Source: Deltaproteobacteria bacterium
GTDB lineage: Bacteria > Acidobacteriota > Thermoanaerobaculia > Multivoradales > JAHZIX01
Direction of reading: 5' to 3'
DNA: 64,000 bases
Assembly (NCBI GenBank): GCA_022601195.1
Contig: JAHZIX010000039.1
Location: forward strand, 1-64,000
Below the pieces are notes generated by a model that saw only the letters and a program-made list of their open reading frames with translations, was not told the origin of the DNA and did not search any database. Both the position numbers and the translations under genes were made by a program. Below are positions 39,337-47,672 of the stretch, piece by piece; position 1 is the first letter of the stretch, and each line of letters begins with the position of its first letter.

Positions 39337-42300
39337 CTAGCCTGCAGGTTCGACCAGAGGGCTAGCCGCCTCTTCCTCGGTCTGGTCAGGAGAGGCTCTC
39401 CAGCGGCGAAAGCCTTTCCGACGCCATCGAGAAGGGGAATCTGGTCGATGCAGGGCGGAGGCAGTGGCCTGGCGGGCATCGTCGAAAAGGGTGTAAAAGA
39501 TAGGGACCACGAGGAGGGTCAGCAGGGTGGCTGTGGTCATGCCGCCAATCAAGGTCAAGCCGAAGCTGGTGTAGCTCAAGCCAAACTCCGTAGCGCCGCC
39601 AAGGGCTAGCGGAACCGTCGCACAGATCGTCGTCAGGGCCGTCATCATGATGGGCCGAAAGCGCCGGTTGGAAGCCGTTAGCAAGGCTTCGGTACGGGAG
39701 GTTCCTTCCTCTCGCAGGCGGTTGACGTAGTCGATCAGGACGATGCCGTTGTTGACCACCACGCCAATGAGCAGCACGCAAGCCACCCCTCCCAAGAAGT
39801 CGAGATTGTAGCCGGATAGGAAGTGGATCCACCCGACTCCGATGGAGGCGAGGGGAATGGTAAAGATGATCGATAGGGGCAGGATGAAGCTCTCGAATAG
39901 AAAGGTCATCAGCAGATATACGAAGATCACCGACATGAGACCGGCAAAGACCAGTGTTTGGACGTCATCAGCATCGGTGCGGGTGGTTGCGACACCAAAC
40001 CGTACCCCTTCCGGAAGGTCGACTTGGTCGGCTAGCTTTCTCACTCGGCCCCGAGTCTCCTTTTCTTTTCCATCAGCCAGCTCGAGAGCGATGGTGCTGG
40101 AGACCCTCCGGTCGCGCCGAAAGATACTCGTTTGGGCGGGCAAGAAATTCGCCTCCGTGATGGAGCTCAAGGCCACTCCGCCACCCATCTGGTTGGGCAC
40201 CTGAAAGTCACTCAGCTCCGCCAAGCTGTCTCGATTCTCTTCCTTGAACCGCACTCGGACGGGAATCTCCTTGCCGTCGCGGTAGAACTTGGGAAGGCTC
40301 TGACCTCGTAGAGCGTAGCTAACTACGCCAGCGATGGCTTCCGGATTAATACCCTGCCGCTGGGCCTTTTCGCGGTCCACTTGAAGGGCAAGCTCGTTGG
40401 GGTTCAGCTCGCCGCTCTTTTTGACCCCGGTGACCCCGTCTACTGTGCGAAACAGGGTCTCCAGCTCACTCCGCACCTCGGCGAGGGTCCCCGCGTCATC
40501 TGCATAGAGGCGGAGGCAATAGAGGCCGTCTTCATCGCAATCGCTGACTCGGCTTTCCTCCCCTGTGAACAACTTGACTCCTGGAGCCTCCGGCATGGCT
40601 GCCATCAGCTCATCGCTGATCTGACGCGGTGAGAGGTCATTGTTGCGAGGGGATTTGAGCCAGCCCTGCACTTCGCCGTCGGTTCTGTCATGGCTGATGA
40701 AGTAGTCCGCCAGATCCAGCTCATCCTTGCGAGTCTCGAGGACCTCTTCCACGGCGAGGAAGTATTTCTTGGCATCTTCCAGGGTGTAGCTGGCGGGGAG
40801 AGAGGCGTCTATCTCAAAACCGGTTCGTTCATTGTCCTGTTGCCCCGCGAGCTCGATTCCCCCGAAAGCCACCTTTATGGTGATGCCAAAAATCGCTAGC
40901 AGGATCAGGATCAGATCCAGGCGTCGGCCCAGGGATGCAGCGAGGAGTCCGCCATAGAAACGATTGACTCGTCCAAGGGTAAGGTCATAGGAACGTCGTA
41001 GGGTCTTGTCCAAGTTCGCCTTGAAGCCGGCTCCAAGAACCTTCTTTGGGGATGCCCCCGGTTGTCGGGAGGGCAGGGTGATATAGGCTGCCAACGGTAC
41101 GAAGATGAGGGCCACCAGCAACGAGCCCAAGAGGGAAATGGAGATGGGCATGGAGAGGCGGAGCAAGAAAAACCGAGCATCTCCATCGACGAGAGACACC
41201 GGCAGAAAGACCGCTACCGTGGTGAGAGTTGCCATGACGATGGCCATGGAGATTTCCCCCGCGCCACGAATACACGCCTGTTTGCGGCTCGCCCCTTCCC
41301 GATGCATGCGGTGAATGTTCTCTGCCACCACGACCGAGTTGTCTACCAGGAGCCCCACCGAGATCATCAAGCCCAGAAGGGTGAGGATGTTGAGGGTCTC
41401 ACCGGCGAAATACATGGCGGTCAGGGCGATGAGCAGAGAGAGGGGAATGGACAGGGTGATGATCAAGGTCATGCGGAAACGGCGCAGGAAAAAGAACAGC
41501 ACCAGAATGGCAAAAAAAGCGCCCACACGACCACTATTGAACATGGTTCCCAGAGAGGAGAGGATGATGTCTCCTTGGTTGAAGATGGGAACGATGGAAA
41601 GTCCCTGAAGCCGTGGGTTGTTCTCCATCTTTGCGATCACGCCTTTGACGCGACGGCACACTTCGAGGGTATTCGCCTGCCCTTCTTTGTACATGGGTAA
41701 GGCGATGGCAGGTTTCCCGTTGACCCGGGAGCTATAGTCCTTTTCTGCTTCTTCGTACTCGATCTCGGCAATGTCCGAAAGCCGAACCGAAGGAGCGACC
41801 AATCGGTTCTCGAGAGCTTTCCGGTCGTCGTAGCGAGCCACGGAGCGAAGGAGCAGCTTGCTGGAGCCGGAGCGCACATTGCCGCTGGCGAGGGTGAAAT
41901 TGTCGGCTTGAAGCTCTTGGGCCAGTTGGTAGATGTTCAGGCCGCTCGCTTCCGCCTGCTGTCGGTCCACCTCGATGAGGATCTCTTTTTCCTCGAGACC
42001 GAAAGCATCCACGGAGGCAATGCCCTGGACCCTCTCCAAGGGCTTGATGACTTCATTCTGAATCAGGCTATAGGCGTCCGTGAGCTCCGGGTCCACCGCC
42101 AGACCGATCATGAAAACCGGCAGGCCCGCTAGGTCGTTCTTACGAATGAAGACCTTGTCTGCATCCTCCGGGAGCTGACTGCGAGCTCGCTGCACACGGT
42201 CCCTCACCTCACGATAGGCGACATCCATGTCGGTGCCCTGTTTGAAGTTGAGAAACACCATGCCGCGGCCACTGTCCGAAAGGGAGTTGACTCCGGCCAG

Positions 42301-42558
42301 GCCGGCGACGGTGCTGAGCTCGTCTTCCAAAGGAATGACAATCTTGTCGAGTACTTCCTGGGAGGGAGCATCCTGCCAGGGCACAACGACGGACAGAAAA
42401 GAAGGTGTGAAGCCCTGAGGGAAGGTCTCCAAGGGGATGCCTACGGCAGCGATGATGCCGACCACCAGAGCTGTGGCGCACAGCACAAGGACGGTTGTGG
42501 GTCGCCCAATAGAGAAACGAGGCAGTAGCTGCTCCCAGGGGCTCGGGGAATCACTCAT
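39337..42558 (-). CDS. RND-family efflux transporter permease (first of two)
   Basis: A 1073-residue inner-membrane pump of the AcrB/HAE type: twelve membrane helices, two large periplasmic loops, N-terminal FSIGRPTTVLVLCATALVVG, the TM4 proton-relay Asp in SVGLLVDNSVVVAENIHR, and the second-half repeat LIGVVVNNGIVLIDYVNRLREEG. Together with an adaptor and an outer-membrane channel it exports drugs, metals or lipids; substrate cannot be inferred. It follows a second RND gene after 61 bases. No TolC-like channel gene is in the window. Confidence 0.92.
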   Translation of the reverse strand: MSDSPSPWEQLLPRFSIGRPTTVLVLCATALVVGIIAAVGIPLETFPQGFTPSFLSVVVPWQDAPSQEVLDKIVIPLEDELSTVAGLAGVNSLSDSGRGMVFLNFKQGTDMDVAYREVRDRVQRARSQLPEDADKVFIRKNDLAGLPVFMIGLAVDPELTDAYSLIQNEVIKPLERVQGIASVDAFGLEEKEILIEVDRQQAEASGLNIYQLAQELQADNFTLASGNVRSGSSKLLLRSVARYDDRKALENRLVAPSVRLSDIAEIEYEEAEKDYSSRVNGKPAIALPMYKEGQANTLEVCRRVKGVIAKMENNPRLQGLSIVPIFNQGDIILSSLGTMFNSGRVGAFFAILVLFFFLRRFRMTLIITLSIPLSLLIALTAMYFAGETLNILTLLGLMISVGLLVDNSVVVAENIHRMHREGASRKQACIRGAGEISMAIVMATLTTVAVFLPVSLVDGDARFFLLRLSMPISISLLGSLLVALIFVPLAAYITLPSRQPGASPKKVLGAGFKANLDKTLRRSYDLTLGRVNRFYGGLLAASLGRRLDLILILLAIFGITIKVAFGGIELAGQQDNERTGFEIDASLPASYTLEDAKKYFLAVEEVLETRKDELDLADYFISHDRTDGEVQGWLKSPRNNDLSPRQISDELMAAMPEAPGVKLFTGEESRVSDCDEDGLYCLRLYADDAGTLAEVRSELETLFRTVDGVTGVKKSGELNPNELALQVDREKAQRQGINPEAIAGVVSYALRGQSLPKFYRDGKEIPVRVRFKEENRDSLAELSDFQVPNQMGGGVALSSITEANFLPAQTSIFRRDRRVSSTIALELADGKEKETRGRVRKLADQVDLPEGVRFGVATTRTDADDVQTLVFAGLMSVIFVYLLMTFLFESFILPLSIIFTIPLASIGVGWIHFLSGYNLDFLGGVACVLLIGVVVNNGIVLIDYVNRLREEGTSRTEALLTASNRRFRPIMMTALTTICATVPLALGGATEFGLSYTSFGLTLIGGMTTATLLTLLVVPIFYTLFDDARQATASALHRPDSPSRWRRKGFRRWRASPDQTEEEAASPLVEPAG

Positions 42559-42619
42559 AGCGTCTTCCTTCGTGGGAATCCCTCGGAGCCGGCCTTCGGA
42601 GCTAGGTCGTTGGTGGCCA

Positions 42620-45600
42620 TCAAGTACCCGCCTCGAGGCCCAAAGGTGGCACGGACCCTTTGGCGCCTTCCGGTATCGCTTCTTCCTGGAGCTCTTCCGC
42701 GGATGTTTCCACCGGCTCCTCCACGGGCCTGCCGGAAAGGCGGGAGGTCATTCGATCTACCAGAGAATACGCTACCGGCACGACGATCAAGGTGAGCGCC
42801 GTCGAAGCGATGAGTCCGGTAATCACCGTGATCGCCATGGGGGTACGAATCTCGGAACCGTCTCCCAATCCGATCGCCATGGGCAGGAGGCCCAGGGCGG
42901 TGGTGGCGGTAGTCATCAAGATCGGCCTGAGGCGCACGCGACTCGCGGTGAGGATGGCCTCCGAAGAGGGTAGGCCCCTCGTCTTGAGGGTGTTGATGTA
43001 GTCGACCAAAACGATGGCATTGTTGACGACGATGCCCGCCAGCATGATCATGCCAAGAAAGACCACCACCGAAAGATGAATGCCGAGCCCCAGGAGGGCC
43101 AGCACCGAACCGAAAAAGGCCAAAGGAATCGTCGCCATGATGATCAGCGGTTGCACTAGGGACTCAAACTGAGCTGCCATGATGACGTAGACCAGGAAAA
43201 TCGAAAGAGCCAGGGCCAACCACAAGCTCTGTTGGCTCCGCTGCCATTCTTCGTTCTGCCCGGCGACGTGAAAGGTCATATCCGATGGCCACTGGACTTC
43301 GCTAAAGAGAACTCCTTCGATGCTCTCGACGGCCCTTCCCAAGGATGCCTGAGCCAGGTTGGCGGTGATCAGCGCGACCCGTTGACCATCTACCCGCCGC
43401 ACCTCACTGGGACCTTCACCGAGCTCTGCCGTGGCCACTGCCGCTAGGGGGATGGGTTTGCCAGCTCCAGGGTTGACCCAGAGCTCTCGAACGTCCTTGA
43501 CCGTCTCTCTATCGGCTTCCGCCAGCCGAACGATCACCGGAACCCGGCGGTCTTCGAGGTTGAAGCGGGTTGCTTCGAAGCCCTTGACCTGGTCCCGCAC
43601 CAACTCGGCCACCGTCTGGATATTGAGGCCGTAGCGAGCCAGCCGGTCGCGATCGTAGACGATGCGCACCTCGGGAGCACCACTCTTGAGAGAGGTCTCC
43701 ACGTCGGCCAGGTCTGGCAGCTCCGCCAGCCGGGCGCGGGCATTCTCGCCATACTCTTTGAGCTGGGCGAGGTCGTCGCCGAGAATCTCTACTTCCACAG
43801 GGGTACGAAAGCTGAACAGCACTGGCCGCTTCACCCGGGCTCCCAGGTCGGGAATCTCCCGCAGCCGTTGCCGCAACCCCGCGACCACGACCTCTTCTCT
43901 CGCCCTGAGATCGTACTCATGGCGGGGCCGCCCGGTGAGAGTGGAGACGAGGCGCTCAACAAGGCTCGGGTCTGGCCGTTCCACCATGACCTTGAAACTG
44001 ACCGAGTGTTCCCCCTGGTCGGATCGCTGGGAAGTGGTGGGGTCGAAGCCATAGGTGACGACCAGAGCCTCAATGTACTGAGAGTCCTGGAGAATCGCTT
44101 GCTCCACCGGTGCAAGAACGGCCTCGGTCTCCTCCAAGGGAGTTCCCACGGGGAGGGAGACTTCGAAGGTGAGCTCTCCTTGGTAGACCTCCGGCAACAA
44201 CTCGCTGTCCAATTGAGTCGTCGCCCAGGCGGTAAATGCAAACACTCCCATGGACAGCAAAGCCACAGCGCCTGCGTGACGTAGCGCCACCCCAAGTACC
44301 TTCGGATAAAGTCGCTGTAAACCATCGAGGCTCTTTCCAAACCAGCCGAGAAGGCGGGATACGAATGCCTTTGGATGCCGCGAGAGGAATCTCCCTAACT
44401 CACGGATGCCGGTTGCGGAAGTGGAGAGGAGAGCCATGAGCAGCTTGCCCACGAACTCCAAGACGAGGCCAACCGCGGTTCTGATGAGGAGATAGGGCAG
44501 TAGCAGCCAGCGGATTCCCTTCAAAGAGCGGAATTCTGCTTTGAAAGAAGAGAGGGAAGCCCACCGAGGCTGTGCCTGGAGCGAAGGGGGCGAGAGCTCT
44601 CCCTGCCACCCTCGGCGGCTCGCCAGCATGGGAATGAAAAAGACCGCCACGGCCAAGGAAGCGAGAAGAGAGACCACCACCGCGAGCCCCAAATCTCCAA
44701 ACGCCTGACCGGCGATTCCCTCGACGAACACCATCGGGAAGAACACCGCGATGGAGGTCAAGGTAGAAGCCGCCACGGCGCCCCTCACCTCGAAGGTTCC
44801 CCTCACTGCCGCTGCCACCAGGTCTTCGCCTTCCTCTCGGCAGCGAAAAATAGACTCCAAAACCACAATGGAGGAGTCCACCAACATCCCCACCCCCAGG
44901 GCCAGTCCCCCCAGAGACATGATGTTGAGAGAGATACCAAAGGTCTGGAGAGGGGCGAAAGTGATCAGCAGAGAGATGGGTATGCTAAGGGCGACAATGG
45001 CCGTTGAACGCGCATTTCGTAGGAATACAAAGAGCACCAAGACGGCTAGCAATCCGCCCATAACCGCGGTCGAGACCACTTCGTCGATGCTGCTTTCAAT
45101 AAAGGTGGAGCGGTCGGTCACTAGGCTCAGGGTTACGCCCTCGGATCGGTAGAGGGTGGTGGCGAGCCCTTCCGGCTCTTTCGGTTTCCCGCCCTTGTCA
45201 TCCTTGGCCCACGAAGGCTTTTTCTCGCCGTCTTCGTCTAGGGTTCCCGCTGCCCACTTTTCTTCTTTTTCGAAATCGATCTCTCCAACGGCTTTCTTGA
45301 TCCGCTTTGCCAAGGCGACGATGTTGGCATCGGCTTCCTTGAGAACTTCTATCTGTACGCTTTCGGCACCGCCAGTGCGGGTGTGAATTTGCCGCTCCTT
45401 ATGGGAGAACTCCACCTGGCCTACATCGGAGATGCGAATCTCTCGGCCCCCGATGCGGGCCAGTACCGTGTCTTCAATCTGCTGCAGGTTCTGGTACTCA
45501 TTGAGGGTGCGCACCATGTATTCCGTACGTCCCTCCCGCAGGGTGCCGCCGGCGACGTTGATGTTCTCTTGTCGGAGCCGTTGGATCACCTCCGACACCG

Positions 45601-46237
45601 CGAGCCCCGACCGGCGCATTTGCACCTCGTCCAAGCGGACGTGAATCTCTTCCTCCAGTCCACCTCGAACGCGTACCGCTGCAATGCCCTTGATGGGCTC
45701 GAGCTCGCGTTTGACCTGGAGCTCCGCCAAGCGCCGGAGGCGTCGTAGCCCTTCTTCGCCGGAGAATCGTTCCCCCTTGCCCGCCAGGGAATACTCCATG
45801 ATCGGGTCCAGGCTGGGGTCGTAGCGCAGAATCAACGGTCGGTCTGCCTCTTCCGGAAGAAAAACTAGATCAAGGTTTTCCAGAACGTCCTGGGTGGCCT
45901 TGGACATCTCAGTGTCCCAGGTGAACTCCAAGACCACATCAGAAACTCCGGCCCGGCTAATACTGCTGATGCGCTGTAGGCCACCGATCACTCCGAGGGC
46001 TTCTTCCACCGGGCGGCTGACGTCGTTTTCTACTTCTTCCGGGGCGGCCCCGGGGAACTCGGTACGAACCGTGAGAGTCGGATAGGAAAGCTCCGGCATG
46101 AGGGTGACCGGTAGTTGGTCATAGGAAAAGTACCCAAACACGCCTGCAGCGAGGAAGATCACCAGGATGGCGACAGGTCTTCGAGTGCTGAAGCTAGTTA
46201 GGCGACTCGAGGACTCGGCGGGAGAGGAATCCTTCAA
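42620..46237 (-). CDS. RND-family efflux transporter permease (second), enlarged
   Basis: A 1205-residue RND pump, about 150 longer than usual. Helix 1 (RRPVAILVIFLAAGVFGYFSYD) and VTLMPELSYPTLTVRTEFPGA are typical. Two insertions account for the size: a charged low-complexity stretch around residue 330 (EKKPSWAKDDKGGKPKEPEG) in the first periplasmic loop and a hydrophobic/basic extension of about 110 residues after TM6 (LLPYLLIRTAVGLVLEFVG). The TM4 motif has one Asp (GVGMLVDSSIVVLESIF). Its ATG overlaps the adaptor stop (ATGA at 46234-46237). Two pumps with one adaptor resemble MdtABC. Confidence 0.92.
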   Translation of the reverse strand: MKDSSPAESSSRLTSFSTRRPVAILVIFLAAGVFGYFSYDQLPVTLMPELSYPTLTVRTEFPGAAPEEVENDVSRPVEEALGVIGGLQRISSISRAGVSDVVLEFTWDTEMSKATQDVLENLDLVFLPEEADRPLILRYDPSLDPIMEYSLAGKGERFSGEEGLRRLRRLAELQVKRELEPIKGIAAVRVRGGLEEEIHVRLDEVQMRRSGLAVSEVIQRLRQENINVAGGTLREGRTEYMVRTLNEYQNLQQIEDTVLARIGGREIRISDVGQVEFSHKERQIHTRTGGAESVQIEVLKEADANIVALAKRIKKAVGEIDFEKEEKWAAGTLDEDGEKKPSWAKDDKGGKPKEPEGLATTLYRSEGVTLSLVTDRSTFIESSIDEVVSTAVMGGLLAVLVLFVFLRNARSTAIVALSIPISLLITFAPLQTFGISLNIMSLGGLALGVGMLVDSSIVVLESIFRCREEGEDLVAAAVRGTFEVRGAVAASTLTSIAVFFPMVFVEGIAGQAFGDLGLAVVVSLLASLAVAVFFIPMLASRRGWQGELSPPSLQAQPRWASLSSFKAEFRSLKGIRWLLLPYLLIRTAVGLVLEFVGKLLMALLSTSATGIRELGRFLSRHPKAFVSRLLGWFGKSLDGLQRLYPKVLGVALRHAGAVALLSMGVFAFTAWATTQLDSELLPEVYQGELTFEVSLPVGTPLEETEAVLAPVEQAILQDSQYIEALVVTYGFDPTTSQRSDQGEHSVSFKVMVERPDPSLVERLVSTLTGRPRHEYDLRAREEVVVAGLRQRLREIPDLGARVKRPVLFSFRTPVEVEILGDDLAQLKEYGENARARLAELPDLADVETSLKSGAPEVRIVYDRDRLARYGLNIQTVAELVRDQVKGFEATRFNLEDRRVPVIVRLAEADRETVKDVRELWVNPGAGKPIPLAAVATAELGEGPSEVRRVDGQRVALITANLAQASLGRAVESIEGVLFSEVQWPSDMTFHVAGQNEEWQRSQQSLWLALALSIFLVYVIMAAQFESLVQPLIIMATIPLAFFGSVLALLGLGIHLSVVVFLGMIMLAGIVVNNAIVLVDYINTLKTRGLPSSEAILTASRVRLRPILMTTATTALGLLPMAIGLGDGSEIRTPMAITVITGLIASTALTLIVVPVAYSLVDRMTSRLSGRPVEEPVETSAEELQEEAIPEGAKGSVPPLGLEAGT

Positions 46238-47469
46238 GGCGTTTCCTCGGTACGGGCTTCTTCGGTACGGGCTTCTTCTTTTCTGGCAGCCTTATCCTCG
46301 GGCACGGCTTCCGCGAGACTCTCCCTTGCCCCAGCGAGGGGGCCCACGAGGCGAACTTCCGCGCCGTCTTTGAGCCCTGCTTGGCCAGCCACGATCACTT
46401 GGTCGCCGAGCTTTACCTTGCCCTCGGCTTCGACGAAATCTTTCTCCTCCAGTAGAACTCGTAGGGCCAGTCGCTCCACTGATTCGTTGTTCATCAGGCG
46501 ATAGATGAAGACTTGATCTTGGTCATAGACCAGAGCTCTCTTGGGAATGAGCAAGGCATCCGGGTGGACCGCCGTCACCAATTCCACGTCCACATAGAGG
46601 CCAGGTCTCAAGGCCGTTCCGGTAGCCTTTTGAGAGGCTCCATCGCGGTTGTCGGGCAACGAAACAGTCACCTTTACGGTGCCGGTTTGGGGGTCCACTA
46701 TGGGGGCAATGCGGTCGATTTTCCCGTGGTAGACCTCTTCTCCGAGGGATGGAGCGGAGATGCGAGCTTCCTGCCCCGATTGCAGATGGACCAATTCTTT
46801 CTCAGGCACGAACACTCTGGCTACGATGGAGCCGAAGTCGACGAGATCAAAGAGGGGCTGGTTCGGGGTCACGTAATCTCCCAGGCTGACTCGCCTTTGG
46901 GTTACCGTGCCGGCGATGGGGGCTCTCACTTCGGTGTAGGAAAGCTGCCGCCGGGACTCTTCCTCTCGCAGCTCCAGCTGCTCGATTTGATAGGTGGCAT
47001 TGCTGAGATCTTCTTCGCTAAGGAACCCTTGGGCATAGAGTCGCTGCTGGCGCTCGTATTCCCGTCTCACCTTGCGCAGCTCGCTTTCCACCTTGGCGAG
47101 AGTGGTGCGCTGCTCGTCGTCCTGAAGGTTCACCAGGAGTTGCCCTCGGCGCACCACGTCCCCCTCTTCGACCAGCAGCTTTCGCACCTGTCGGGAAGCT
47201 TCTGCGAGGACCTGAACCTCGTTTTCTGCCTCGAGGTTCGTCGACAGCCGAAGTTTGGCCTCGATCGCTCCCAGACTGAGGGTTGCCACCTGCACGGGAA
47301 CGGTTGTGTCTTCGTCTTCCCCTTCTTCTCCGGGATCTTTGGTTGCACCATTTTCTCTGGCTTCGCGAGCTTCCGTATCGACGCCGGAACAGGCGATCTG
47401 GGGGAGGGTTACCGCGAGCAAAAGGAAGGCGGCGATGAGGGTCGGGAGCATGTGAAGGCGATGAAGCAT
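46234..47469 (-). CDS. RND periplasmic adaptor (membrane fusion protein), lipoprotein
   Basis: A 411-residue HlyD/AcrA-type adaptor with a signal peptide and lipobox (LAVTLPQIAC) from ATG 47469, which has AGGAG six bases upstream. Domains: a lipoyl-like barrel half (VLAEASRQVRKLLVEEGDVV), an alpha-hairpin coiled coil (KVESELRKVRREYERQQRLY, about residues 115-175), the second barrel half (RAPIAGTVTQRRVSLGDYV), and beta-barrel/membrane-proximal domains. The acidic stretch DPGEEGEDEDTT after the lipobox is unusual. First gene of the pump operon. Confidence 0.92.
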   Translation of the reverse strand: MLHRLHMLPTLIAAFLLLAVTLPQIACSGVDTEAREARENGATKDPGEEGEDEDTTVPVQVATLSLGAIEAKLRLSTNLEAENEVQVLAEASRQVRKLLVEEGDVVRRGQLLVNLQDDEQRTTLAKVESELRKVRREYERQQRLYAQGFLSEEDLSNATYQIEQLELREEESRRQLSYTEVRAPIAGTVTQRRVSLGDYVTPNQPLFDLVDFGSIVARVFVPEKELVHLQSGQEARISAPSLGEEVYHGKIDRIAPIVDPQTGTVKVTVSLPDNRDGASQKATGTALRPGLYVDVELVTAVHPDALLIPKRALVYDQDQVFIYRLMNNESVERLALRVLLEEKDFVEAEGKVKLGDQVIVAGQAGLKDGAEVRLVGPLAGARESLAEAVPEDKAARKEEARTEEARTEETP

Positions 47470-47672
47470 CAAGAGTCTCCTGGCGAACCGCGTTGCGGTC
47501 GAGGTATTCAACTAAGGTTGGGACGCTGAGTCTGTACTTCTAGGTGTTCGACCCGCGATCTCCTGTTACCAAAGAGTACGGCGAGTCATCACCATTATTA
47601 CTGATCTTTGGGGCCGAATGTTTCGATCATTGCGGCTGTGCCGATCTACCTGGCGACTGCTAGACTCGAGAG

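Noticed and set aside
41062..41700. Plus-strand 212-codon frame inside the RND gene
   Set aside because: Shadow of the RND coding strand; Gly/Asp/Glu-rich and without known domain.
42437..42973. Plus-strand 178-codon frame over the RND genes
   Set aside because: Antisense shadow of two well-supported pump genes.
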